Assembly: GCA_029582265.1 (NCBI GenBank)
Contig: JAQQFT010000023.1
Location: 955,071 to 1,019,070, forward strand
Direction of reading: 5' to 3'
DNA from: Zoroaster sp. YZ-2022
Lineage: Eukaryota > Echinodermata > Asteroidea > Forcipulatida > Zoroasteridae
Length of the DNA stretch: 64,000 nucleotides
A model generated the notes under the pieces. It worked only from the letters and a program-made list of their open reading frames with translations, was not told the DNA's origin and made no database searches. Shown here in pieces: positions 48,688 to 60,600 of the stretch; positions within the stretch are counted from its first letter, which is position 1, and each line of letters starts with the position of its first letter. Position numbers and translations under genes: made by a program.

Positions 48688-48691
48688 TATT
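48688..48691. other. Right copy of a candidate target-site duplication, TATT
   Basis: TATT is followed by ACAAAAAA, which is where the satellite resumes. It matches the TATT preceding the element on the left. The alternative is that satellite resumes at CACTATA (48684) with a small deletion. Confidence 0.4.
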
Positions 48692-49259
48692 ACAAAAAAT
48701 TTTGGTTGGGAATAACTTTAAAGTTTTCAAGGGGGGCCGATAATTTTATATCTAAATTAAAGCTTAGGTTCTCCCATTTCAGAAAACACCTATTTGAATT
48801 TGGATAATGTTTTCGTCCTTAAACGGCCTCCATGGACACTAGCCCTCTGTAAAATACCGTCAACTTGCATGCGGTTTCACCCCAAACAGTACAGCACTAT
48901 ACAGTGTTAGAAAAAAAAACATTTCTAGGGTTGGGAATAACTTTTAAAGTTTTCAAGGGAGGCCGATCATTTTATATCTAAATTAAAGCTTACGTTCTCC
49001 CCTTTCAGAAAAACACCATACTTTTGAATTTGGAATTTTTTTTCGTACCTTAAATGGCCTCCATGGACACTTAGCCCTGTGTAAAATACCGTCAACTTCC
49101 ATGCGGTTTCACCACAAACATTACAGCACTATACAGTGTTACAAACAAAAATTCTATGGTTGGGAATAACTTTTAAAGTTTTCAAGGGAGGCCGATAATT
49201 TTATATCTAAATTAAAGCTTAGGTTCTCCCCTTTCAGAAAAACACCATACATTTGAATT

Positions 49260-51121
49260 TGGATATATTTCTACCTAAATGGCCTCCATGGACACTTAGC
49301 CATCTGTAAATACCGTCAACTTGCATGCGGTTTCACCGCAAACAATACAACACTATACAGGGTTACAAAAAACAGTCTGGGTTGGGAATAACTTTTAAAG
49401 TTTTCAAGAGGCCGATAATTTATATCTAAATTAAAGCAGGTTCTCGCCTTTCAGAAAACACCATACATTTGAATTTGGATAATTATTTCGTACCTAAACG
49501 GCCTCCATGGACATTAGCCCTCTTTAAAATACCGTCAACTTGCATGCGGTTTCATCGCAAACAATACAGCACTATACAGTTTTACAAAAAAAAAACATTT
49601 CTATGGTTGGGAATAACTTTTAAAATTTTCAAGGGAGGCCGATAATTTTATATCTAAATTAAAGCTTACGTTCTCCCCTTTCAGAAAAATACCATACTTT
49701 TGAATTTGGAAAAATTTGTCGTACCTTAAACGGCCTCCATGGACACTTAGCCCTCTGTAAAATACCGTCAACTTGCATGCGGTTTCACTGCAAACAGTAC
49801 AGCACTATACAGTGTTACAAAAAAAAACATTTCTAGGGTTGGGAATAACTTTTAAAGTTTTCAAGGGAGGCCGATCATTTTATATCTAAATTAAAGCTTA
49901 CGTTCTCCCCTTTCAGAAAAACACCATACTTTTGAATTTGGAATTTTTTTCGTACCTTAAATGGCCTCCATGGACACTAGCCTGTAAAATACCGTCAACT
50001 TGCATGCGGTTTCACCGCAAACAATAGAGCACTATACAGTGTTACAAGAAAAACATTTCTATTGTTGGGAATAACTTTTAAAGTTTTCAAGGGGCCGATA
50101 ATTTATATCTAAATTAAAGCTTAGGTTCTCCTTTCGAAAAACACCATACTTTTGAATTTGGAAAATTGTTCGTGCTAAACGGCCTCCATGGACATAGCCA
50201 TCTGTAAAATACCGTCAACTTGCATGCGGTTTCCGCAAACAATACGCACATACAGTTTACAAAAAAAACATTCTATGGTTGGAATAACTTTTAAAATTTT
50301 CAAGGGAGGCCGATAATTTTATATCTAAATTAAAGCTTACGTTCTCCCCTTTCAGAAAAATACCATACATTTGAATTTGGAAAAATTTGTCGTACCTTAA
50401 ACGGCCTCCATGGACACTTAGCCCTCTGTAAAATACCGTCAATTGCATGCGGTTTCACCAAAAAATAAGCACTATACAGTGTTACAAAGAAAAACATTTC
50501 TATGGTTGGGAATAACTTTTAAAGTTTTCAAGGAGGCCGATAATTTTATATCTAAATTAAAGCTTAGGTTCTCCCTTTCAGAAAAACACCATACATTTGA
50601 ATTTGGATATTATTTCGTCCCAAACGGCCTCCATGGCCCTTAGCCCTTTTTAAAATACCCAACGTGGGTTTCCCCAAACAATACAACCAAACTTTTTACC
50701 AAACATTTCTTGGTTGGGAATAACTTTTAAAGTTTTAAAAGGGGGGCCGATAATTTTATATCAAATTCAGGTTCCCCCTTTTCAAAAAAACACCATACAT
50801 TTAATTTGGATAATTATTTCTTTAAACGGCCTCCATGGACATAGCCATCTGTAAAAATCCCTAAAACCATGCGGTTTCACCGCAAACAATACAACACTTG
50901 GTGTTAAAAAAAACAGTCTGGGGTTGGGAATAATTTTTAAAGTTTCGGGGGACCGAAATTTATATCAAATTAAAAGCAGGTTCTCCTTTCAGAAAAACCC
51001 ATACTTTTAAATTTTGGGAAATTTTTTTGTACCTTCGGCCCCCATGGACGCCCTCTGAAAAAATACCCCCCCTTCATGCGGTTTCACCGCAAACATTAAA
51101 ACCATAAGTGTTACAAAAACA
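49260..51121. other. Eroded consensus at the right end of the middle contig
   Basis: Single bases and dinucleotides are increasingly missing (TACCTAAACGG, GACATAGCC). By 50640-51121 the text shows neighbour-copy substitutions such as CTTTTTAAAATACCC and GGGGGGCCG. The gradient ends at the gap at 51122. Confidence 0.75.
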
Positions 51122-51621
51122 NNNNNNNNNNNNNNNNNNNNNNNNNNNNNNNNNNNNNNNNNNNNNNNNNNNNNNNNNNNNNNNNNNNNNNNNNNNNNNN
51201 NNNNNNNNNNNNNNNNNNNNNNNNNNNNNNNNNNNNNNNNNNNNNNNNNNNNNNNNNNNNNNNNNNNNNNNNNNNNNNNNNNNNNNNNNNNNNNNNNNNN
51301 NNNNNNNNNNNNNNNNNNNNNNNNNNNNNNNNNNNNNNNNNNNNNNNNNNNNNNNNNNNNNNNNNNNNNNNNNNNNNNNNNNNNNNNNNNNNNNNNNNNN
51401 NNNNNNNNNNNNNNNNNNNNNNNNNNNNNNNNNNNNNNNNNNNNNNNNNNNNNNNNNNNNNNNNNNNNNNNNNNNNNNNNNNNNNNNNNNNNNNNNNNNN
51501 NNNNNNNNNNNNNNNNNNNNNNNNNNNNNNNNNNNNNNNNNNNNNNNNNNNNNNNNNNNNNNNNNNNNNNNNNNNNNNNNNNNNNNNNNNNNNNNNNNNN
51601 NNNNNNNNNNNNNNNNNNNNN
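51122..51621. other. Assembly gap of 500 N
   Basis: This is a second run of exactly 500 N, again a placeholder. Satellite orientation switches across it from reverse to forward. Confidence 0.99.
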
Positions 51622-54600
51622 TTTTTAATATAAAATTATCGGCCTCCTTGAAAACTTTAAAAGTTATTCCCAACCATAGAAATCTTTTTTTTGTAACACT
51701 GTATAGTGCTCTATTGTTTGCGGTGAAACCGCATGGAGATTGACAGTATTTTACAGAGGGCTAAGTGTCCATGGAGGCCGTTTAAGGTACGAACAAATTA
51801 TACAAATTCAAAAGTATGGTGTTTTCTGAAAGGGGAGAACCTAAGCTTTTAATTTAGATATATAAAATTATCGGCCTCCTTGAAAACTTTAAAGTTATTC
51901 CCAACCCTAGAAATGTTTTTTTTAACACTGTATAGTGCTGTATTGTTTGCGATGAAACCGCATGCAAGTTGACAGTATTTTACAGAGGCTAAGTGTCCAT
52001 GGAGGCCGTTAAGGTACGAAATAATTATCCAAATTCAAATGTATGGTGTTTTTCTGCAAGGGGAGAACCTAAGCTTTAATTTAGATATAAAATTATCGGC
52101 CTCCCTTGGAAACTTTAAAAGTTATTCCCAACCATAGACATGTTTTTTGTAACACTGTATAGTGCTGTATTGTTTGCGGTGAAACCGCATGGACGATTGA
52201 CAGTATTTACAGAGGGGCTAAGTGTCCATGGAGGCCGTTTAAGGTACGAATAAATTATCCAAATTCAAAAGTATGGTGTTTTTCTGAAAGGGGAGAACGT
52301 AAGCTTTAATTTAGATATAAAATGATCGGCCTCCCTTGAAAACTTTAAAAGTTATTCCCAACCATAGAATTTTTTTTTGTAACACTGTATAGTGCTGTAA
52401 TGTTTGCGGTGAAACCGCATGCAAGTTGACGGTATTTTACAGAGGGCTAAGTGTCCATGGAGGCCGTTTAAGGTACGAAAAAATTATCCAAATTCAAAAG
52501 TATGGTGTTTTTCTGAAAGGGGAGAACCTAAGCTTTAATTTAGATATAAAATTATCGGCCTCCTTGAAAACTTTAAAAGTTATTCCCAACCCTAGAAATT
52601 TTTTTGTAACACTGTATAGTGCTGTATTGTTTGCTGTGAAACCGCATGGAAGTTGACAGTATTTTACAGAGGGCTATGGAAAGTGTCCATGGAGGCCGTT
52701 TAAAAGGTACGAAAAAAAAAATTCCAAATTCAAAAGTATGGTGTTTTCTGAAAGGGAGAACCTAAGCTTTAATTTAGATATAAAATTATCGGCCTCCCTG
52801 GAAAACTCAAAGTTATTCCCAACCATAGAAATGTTTTTTTGTAACACTGTATAGTGCTGTAATGTTTGCGGTGAAACCGCATGCAAGTTGACAGTATTTA
52901 CAGAGGGCTAAGTGTCCATGGAGGCCGTTTAAGGTACGAAATAATTATTCCAAATTCAAAAGTATGGTGTTTTCTGAAAGGGGAGAACCTAAGCTTTAAT
53001 TTAGATATAAAATTATCGGCCGCTAATGAAAAGATTACTGGATATTCACAAAGATAGAATTTTTTTTTGTAAAACTGTATAGTGCTGTATTGTTTGCGGT
53101 GAAACCGCATGCAAGTTGACAGTTTTTTACAGTGGGCTAAGTGTCCATGGAGGCCCGTTTAAGGTACGAACATTATCCAAATTCAAAAGTATGGTGTTTT
53201 TCTGAAAGGGAGAACCTAGCTTTAATTTAGATATAAAATTATCGGCCTCCTTGAAAACTTTAAAGTTATTCCCAACCATAGAAATCTGTTTTTTTGTAAC
53301 ACTGTATAGTGCTGTAATGTTTGCGGTGAAACCGCATGCAAGTTGACGGTATTTTACAGAGGGCTAAGTGTCCATGGAGGCCGTTTAAGGTACGAAAAAA
53401 TTATCCAAATTCAAAAGTATGGTGTTTTTCTGAAAGGGGAGAACGTAAGCTTTAATTTAGATATAAAATTATCGGCCTCCCTTGAAAACTTTAAAAGTTA
53501 TTCCCAACCATAGAAATGTTTTTTTTTGTAAAACTGTATAGTGCTGTATTGTTTGCGGTGAAACCGCATGCAAGTTGACGGTATTTTACAGAGGGCTAAG
53601 TGTCCATGGAGGCCGTTTAAGGTACGAAATAATTATCCAAATTCAAAAGTATGGTGTTTTCTGAAAGGGAGAACCTAAGCTTTAATTTAGATATAAAATT
53701 ATCGGCCTCCTTGAAAACTTTAAAAGTTATTCCCAACCATAGAAATATTTTTTTTGTAACACTGTATAGTGCTGTATTGTTTGCAGGTGAAACCGCATGC
53801 AAGTTGACAGTATTTTACAGAGGGCTAAGTGTCCATGGAGGCCGTTTAAGGTACGAAACAATTCCAAATTCAAAAGTATGGTGTTGTTCTGAAAGGGGAG
53901 AACCTAAGCTTTAATTTAGATATAAAATTATCGGCCTCCTTGAAAACTTTAAAGTTATTCCCAACCCTAGAAATGTTTTTTGTAACACTGTATAGTGCTG
54001 TATTGTTTGCAGGTGAAACCGCATGCAAGTTGACAGTATTTTACAGAGGGCTAAGTGTCCATGGAGGCCGTTTAAGGTGGAAACATTTATCCAAATTCAA
54101 AAAGTATGGTGTTTTCTGAAGGGAGAACCTAAGCTTTAATTTAGATATAAAATTATCGGCCTCCCTTGAAAACTTTAAAAAGTTATTCCAAACCATAGAA
54201 AATCTTTTTTGTAACACTGTATAGTGCTGTATTGTTTGCGGTGAAACCGCATGCAAGTTGACAGTATTTTACAGAGGGCTAAGTGTCCATGGAGGCCGTT
54301 TAAGGTACAGAAATAATTATCCAAATTCAAAAGTATGGTGTTTTTCTGAAAGGGAGAACCTAAGCTTTAATTTAGATATAAAATTATCGGCCTCCTTGAA
54401 AACTTTAAAAGTTATTCCCAACCATAGAAATCTGTTTTTGTAACACTGTATAGTGCTGTAATTGTTTGCGGTGAAACCGCATGGAAGTTGACGGTATTTT
54501 ACAGAGGGCTGGTGTCCATGGAGGCCGTTTAAGGTACGAAATAATTATCCAAATTCAAAAGTATGGTGTTTTTCTGAAAGGGGAGAACCTAAGCTTTAAT

Positions 54601-57600
54601 TTAGATATAAAATTATCGGCCTCCCTTGAAAACTTTAAAAGTTATTCCCAACCATAGAATTTTTTTTGTGTAACACTGTATAGTGCTGTATTGTTTGCGG
54701 TGAAACCGCATGCAAGTTGACGGTATTTTACAGAGGGCTAAGTGTCCATGGAGGCCGTTTAAGGTACGAACATTTATCCAAATTCAAAAGTATGGTGTTT
54801 TTCTGAAAGGGAGAACCTAGCTTTAATTTAGATATAAAATTATCAGCCTTCCTTGAAAACTTTCAAAGTTATTCCCAACCATAGAAATGTTTTTTTTTTG
54901 TAACACTGTATAGTGCTGTATTGTTTGCGGTGAAACCGCATGCAAGTTGACTGTATTTTACAGAGGGCTAAGTGTCCATGGAGGCCGTTTAAGGTACGAA
55001 ATAATTATCCAAATTCAAATGTATGGTGTTTTTTCTGAAAGGGGAGAACCTAAGCTTTAATTTAGATATAAAATTATCGGCCTCCCTTGAAAACTTTAAA
55101 AGTTATTCCCAACCATAGAAATGATTTTTTGGGTAACACTGTATAGTGCTGTAATGTTTGCGGTGAAACCGCATGGAAGTTGACGGTATTTTACAGAGGG
55201 CTAAGTGTCCATGGAGGCCGTTTAAGGTACGAAAAAAAATTCCAAATTCAAAAGTATGGTGTTTTTCTGAAAGGGGAGAACGTAAGCTTTAATTTAGATA
55301 TAAAATGATCGGCCTCCCTTGAAAACTTTAAAAGTTATTCCCAACCCTAGAAATATTTTTTTGTAACACTGTATAGTGCTGTATTGTTTGCGATGAAACC
55401 GCATGCAAGTTGACGGTATTTTACAGAGGGCTAAGTGTCCATGGAGGCCGTTTAAGGTACGAATAAATTATCCAAATTCAAAAGTATGGTGTTTTCTGAA
55501 AGGGGAGAACCTAAGCTTTAATTTAGATATAAAATTATCGGCCTCCTTGAAAACTTTAAAGTTATTCCCAACCATAGACATCTTTTTTTTGTAACACTGT
55601 ATAGTGCTGTATTGTTTGCGGTGAAACCGCATGCAAGTTGACGGTATTTTACAGAGGGCTAAGTGTCCATGGAGGCCGTTTAAGGTACGAAAAAATTATC
55701 CAAATTCAAAAGTATGGTGTTTTTCTGAAAGGTGAGAACCTAAGCTTTAATTTAGATATAAAATTATCGGCCTCCCTTGAAAACTTTAAAAGTTATTCCC
55801 AACCATATAAATGTTTTTTTTTGTAACACTGTATAGTGCTGTATTGTTTGCGGTGAAACCGCATGCAAGTTGACGGTATTTTACAGAGGCTAAGTGTCCA
55901 TGGAGGCCGTTTAAGGTACGAAATAATTTCCCAAATTCAAAAGTATGGTGTTTTTCTGAAAGGAGAACGTAAGCTTTAATTTAGATATAAAATTATCGGC
56001 CTCCTTGAAAACTTTACAAGTTATTCCCAACCCTAGACTGTGTTTTTGTAACACTGTATAGTGCTGTAATGTTTGCGGTGAAACCGCATGGAAGTTGACG
56101 GTATTTTACAGAGGGCTAAGTGTCCATGGAGGCCGTTTAAGGTACGAAATAAATTCCAAATTCAAAAGTATGGTGTTTTTCTGAAAGGGGAGAACGTAAG
56201 CTTTAATTTAGATATAAAATGATCGGCCTCCCTTGAAAACTTTAAAAGTTATTCCCAACCATAGAAATGTTTTTTTTTGTAACACTGTATAGTGCTGTAA
56301 TGTTTGCGGTGAAACCGCATGCAAGTTGACGGTATTTTACAGAGGGTTAAGTGTCCATGGAGGCCGTTTAAGTTACGAAAAAATTATCAAAATTCAAAAG
56401 TATGGTGTTTTTCTGAAAGGGGAGAACGTAAGCTTTAATTTAGATATAAAATTATCGGCCTCCCTTGAAAACTTTAAAAGTTATTCCCAACCCTAGAATT
56501 TTTTTTTTTGTAACACTGTATAGTGCTGTATTGTTTGCGATGAAACCGCATGCAAGTTGACGGTATTTTACAGAGGGCTAAGTGTCCATGGAGGCCGTTT
56601 AAGGTACGAAAAAATTATCCAAATTCAAAAGTATGGTGTTTTCTGAAATGGGAGAACCTAAGCTTTAATTTAGATATAAAATTATCGGCCTCCCTTGAAA
56701 ACTTTAAAAGTTATTCCCAACCATAGAAATGTTTTTTTTTGTAACACTGTATAGTGCTGTATTGTTTGCGGTGAAACCGCATGCAAGTTGACGGTATTTT
56801 ACAGAGGGCTAAGTGTCCATGGAGGTCGTTTAAGGTACGAAAAAAAATTCCAAATTCAAAAGTATGGTGTTTTTCTGAAAGGGGAGAACCTAAGCTTTAA
56901 TTTAGATATAAAATTATCGGCCTCACTTGAAAACTTTAAAAGTTCTTCCCAACCATAGAAATCGATTTTTTGTAACACTGTATAGTGCTGTATTGTTTGC
57001 AGTGAAACCTCAGGCAAGTTGACGGTATTTTACAGAGGGCTAAGTGTCCATGGAGGCCGTTAAGGTACGAATAAATTATCCAAATTCAAAAGTATGGTGT
57101 TTTTCTGAAAGGGGAGAACCTAAGCTTTAATTTAGATATAAAATTATCGGCCTTCCTTGAAAACTTTAAAAGTTATTCCCAACCATAGAAATCTTTTTTG
57201 TTGTAACACTGTATAGTGCTGTAATGTTTGCGGTGAAACCGCATGGAAGTTGACGGTATTTTACAGAGGGCTAAGTGTCCATGGAGGCCGTTTAAGGTAC
57301 GAACATTTTTCCAAATTCAAAAGTATGGTGTTTTCTGAAAGGGAGAACCTAAGCTTTAATTTAGATATAAAATGATCGGCCTCACTTTGAAAACATTAAA
57401 AGTTATTCCCAACCATAGAAATGATTTTTTTGTAACACTGTATAGTGCTGTATTGTTTGCGGTGAAACCGCATGCAAGTTGACGGTATTTTACAGAGGGC
57501 TAGAAAGGAGTGTCCATGGAGGCCGTTTAAGGTACGAAATAATTATCCAAATTCAAAAGTATGGTGTTTTCTGAAAGGGAGAACCTAAGCTTTAATTTAG

Positions 57601-60600
57601 ATATAAAATTATCAGCCTCACTTGAAAACTTTAAAAGTTATTCCCAACCATAGAAATCTTTTTTGTAACACTGTATAGTGCTGTAATGTTGCGGTGAAAC
57701 CGCATGCAAGTTGACAGTATTTTACAGAGGGCTAAGTGTCCATGGAGGCCGTTTAAGGTATGAACATTTTCCAAATTCAAAGTATGGTGTTTTCTGAAAG
57801 GGAGAACCTAAGCTTTAATTTAGATATAAAATTATCGGCCTCCCTTGAAAACTTTAAAAGTTATTCCCAACCCTAGAAATGTTCTTTTTTGTAACACTGT
57901 ATAGTGCTGTATTGTTTGCGGTGAAACCGCATGCAAGTTGACAGGTATTTTACAGAGGGCTAAGTGTCCATGAGAGGCCGTTTAAGGTACGAACAAATTA
58001 TCCAAATTCAAAAAGTATGGTGTTTTTCTGAAAGGGGAGAACCTAAGCTTTAATTTAGATATAAAATTATCGGCCTCCCTTGAAAACTTTAAAAGTTATT
58101 CCCAACCATAGAATTTTTTTTTTGTAACACTGTATAGTGCTGTATTGTTTGCGGTGAAACCGCATGGAAGTTGACGGTATTTTACAGAAGGCTAAGTGTC
58201 CATGGAGGCCGTTTAAGGTACGAAATAATTATCCAAATTCAAATGTATGGTGTTTTTCTGAAAGGGGAGAACCTAAGCTTTAATTTAGATATAAAATTAT
58301 CGGCCTCCCTTGAAAACTTTAAAAGTTATTCCCAACCATAGAAATCTTTTTTTTTGTAACACTGTATAGTGCTGTAATGTTTGCGGTGAAACCGCATGGA
58401 AGTTGACGGTATTTTACAGAGGGCTAAGTGTCCATGGAGGCCGTTTAAGGTACGAAAAAAAATTCCAAATTCAAAAGTATGGTGTTTTTCTGAAAGGGGA
58501 GAACGTAAGCTTTAATTTAGATATAAAATGATCGGCCTCCCTTGAAAACTTTAAAAGTTATTCCCAACCCTAGAAATATTTTTTTTGTAACACTGTATAG
58601 TGCTGTATTGTTTGCGATGAAACCGCATGCAAGTTGACGGTATTTTACAGAGGGCTAAGTGTCCATGGAGGCCGTTTAAGGTACGAAAAAATTATCCAAA
58701 TTCAAAAGTATGGTGTTTTTCTGAAAGGGGAGAACCTAAGCTTTAATTTAGATATAAAATTATCGGCCTCCCTTGAAAACTTTAAAAGTTATTCCCAACC
58801 ATAGAAATGTGTTTTTTTGTAACACTGTATAGTGCTGTATTGTTTGCGGTGAAACCGCATACAAGTTGACTGTATTTTACAGAGGGCTAAGTGTCCATGG
58901 AGGCCGTTTAAGGTACGAAATAATTATCCAAATTCAAATGTATGGTGTTTTTCTGAAATGGGAGAACCTAAGATTTAATTTAGATATTAAAATATCGGCC
59001 TCCTTGAAAACTTTAAAAGTTATTCCCAACCATAGAAATCTTTTTTTTTGTAACACTGTGTAGTGCTGTAATGTTTGCGGTGAAACCGCATGGAAGTTGA
59101 CGGTATTTTACAGAGGGCTAAGTGTCCATGGAGGCCGTTTAAGGTACGAATTTTTTTTCCAAATTCAAAAGTATGGTGTTTTTCTGAAAGGGGAGAACGT
59201 AAGCTTTAATTTAGATATAAAATGATCGGCCTCCCTTGAAAACTTTAAAAGTTATTCCCAACCCTAGAATTTTTTTTTTGTAACACTGTATAGTGCTGTA
59301 TTGTTTGCGATGAAACCGCATGCAAGTTGACGGTATTTTACAGAGGGCTACGTGTCCATGGAGGCCGTTTAAGGTACGAAAAAAAATTCAAAATTCAAAA
59401 GTATGGTGTTTTTCTGAAAGGGGAGAACCTAAGCTTTAATTTAGATATAAAATTATCGGCCTCCCTTGGAATCTTTAAAAGTTATTCCCAACCCTAGAAA
59501 TGTTTTTTTTGTAACACTGTATAGTGCTGTATTGTTTGCGGTGAAACCGCATGCAAGTTGACGGTATTTTACAGAGGGCTAAGTGTCCATGGAGGCCGTT
59601 TAAGGTACGAAACAAATTTCCAAATTCAAAAGTATGGTGTTTTTCTGAAAGGGGAGAACCTAAGCTTTAATTTAGATATAAAATTATCGGCCTCCCTTGA
59701 AAACTTTAAAAGTTATTCCCAACCATAGAAATGATTTTTTTTGTAACACTGTATAGTGCTGTATTGTTTGCGGTGAAACCGCATGCAAGTTGACGGTATT
59801 TTAAAGAGGGCTAAGTGTCCATGGAGGCCGTTTAAGGTACGAAATAATTATCCAAATTCAAATGTATGGTGTTTTTCTGAAAGGAGAACCTAAGCTTTAA
59901 TTTAGATATAAAATTATCGGCCTCACTTGAAAACATTAAAAGTTATTCCCAAGCATAGAAATATTTTTTTTTGTAACACTGTATAGTGCTGTAATGTTTG
60001 CGGTGAAACCGCATGGAAGTTGACGGTATTTTACAGAGGGCTAAGTGTCCATGGAGGCCGTTTAAGGTACGAACATTTTTTCCAAATTCAAAAGTATGGT
60101 GTTTTTCTGAAAGGGGAGAACCTAAGCTTTAATTTAGATATAAAATTATCGGCCTCACTTGAAAACTTTAAAAGTTATTCCCAACCATAGAAATGTATTT
60201 TTTTGTAACACTGTATAGTGCTGTATTGTTTGCGGTGAAACCGCATGCAAGTTGACGGTATTTTAAAGAGGGCTAAGTGTCCATGGAGGCCGTTTAAGGT
60301 ACGAAATAATTATCCAAATTCAAAAGTATGGTGTTTTTCTGAAAGGGGAGAACCTAAGCTTTAATTTAGATATAAAATTATCGGCCTCACTTGAAAACAT
60401 TAAAAGTTATTCCCAACCATAGAATTTTTTTTTTTTTGTAACACTGTATAGTGCTGTATTGTTTGCGGTGAAACCGCATGCAAGTTGACGGTATTTTACA
60501 GAGGGCTAAGTGTCCATGGAGGCCGTTTAAGGTACGAAAATTTTTCCAAATTCAAAAGTATGGTGTTTTTCTGAAAGGGGAGAACCTAAGCTTTAATTTA

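Larger units (their letters stand above)
48688..51121 (-). repeat. Satellite array, reverse orientation (right part of the middle contig)
   Basis: About ten monomers continue in the same orientation as before the insertion. The first is missing part of CATTTCTATGG just after the junction. The CTTACGTTC variant is frequent near 48990, 49668, 49899 and 50337. Base quality declines steadily from about 49260, and from about 50600 onward monomers are badly eroded up to the gap. Confidence 0.95.

Noticed and set aside
48329..48743. Open frames at 48329-48637 (minus) and 48492-48743 (plus)
   Set aside because: Both lie in the right inverted repeat, the second running into satellite. They have no conserved motif and do not continue the protein remnant.
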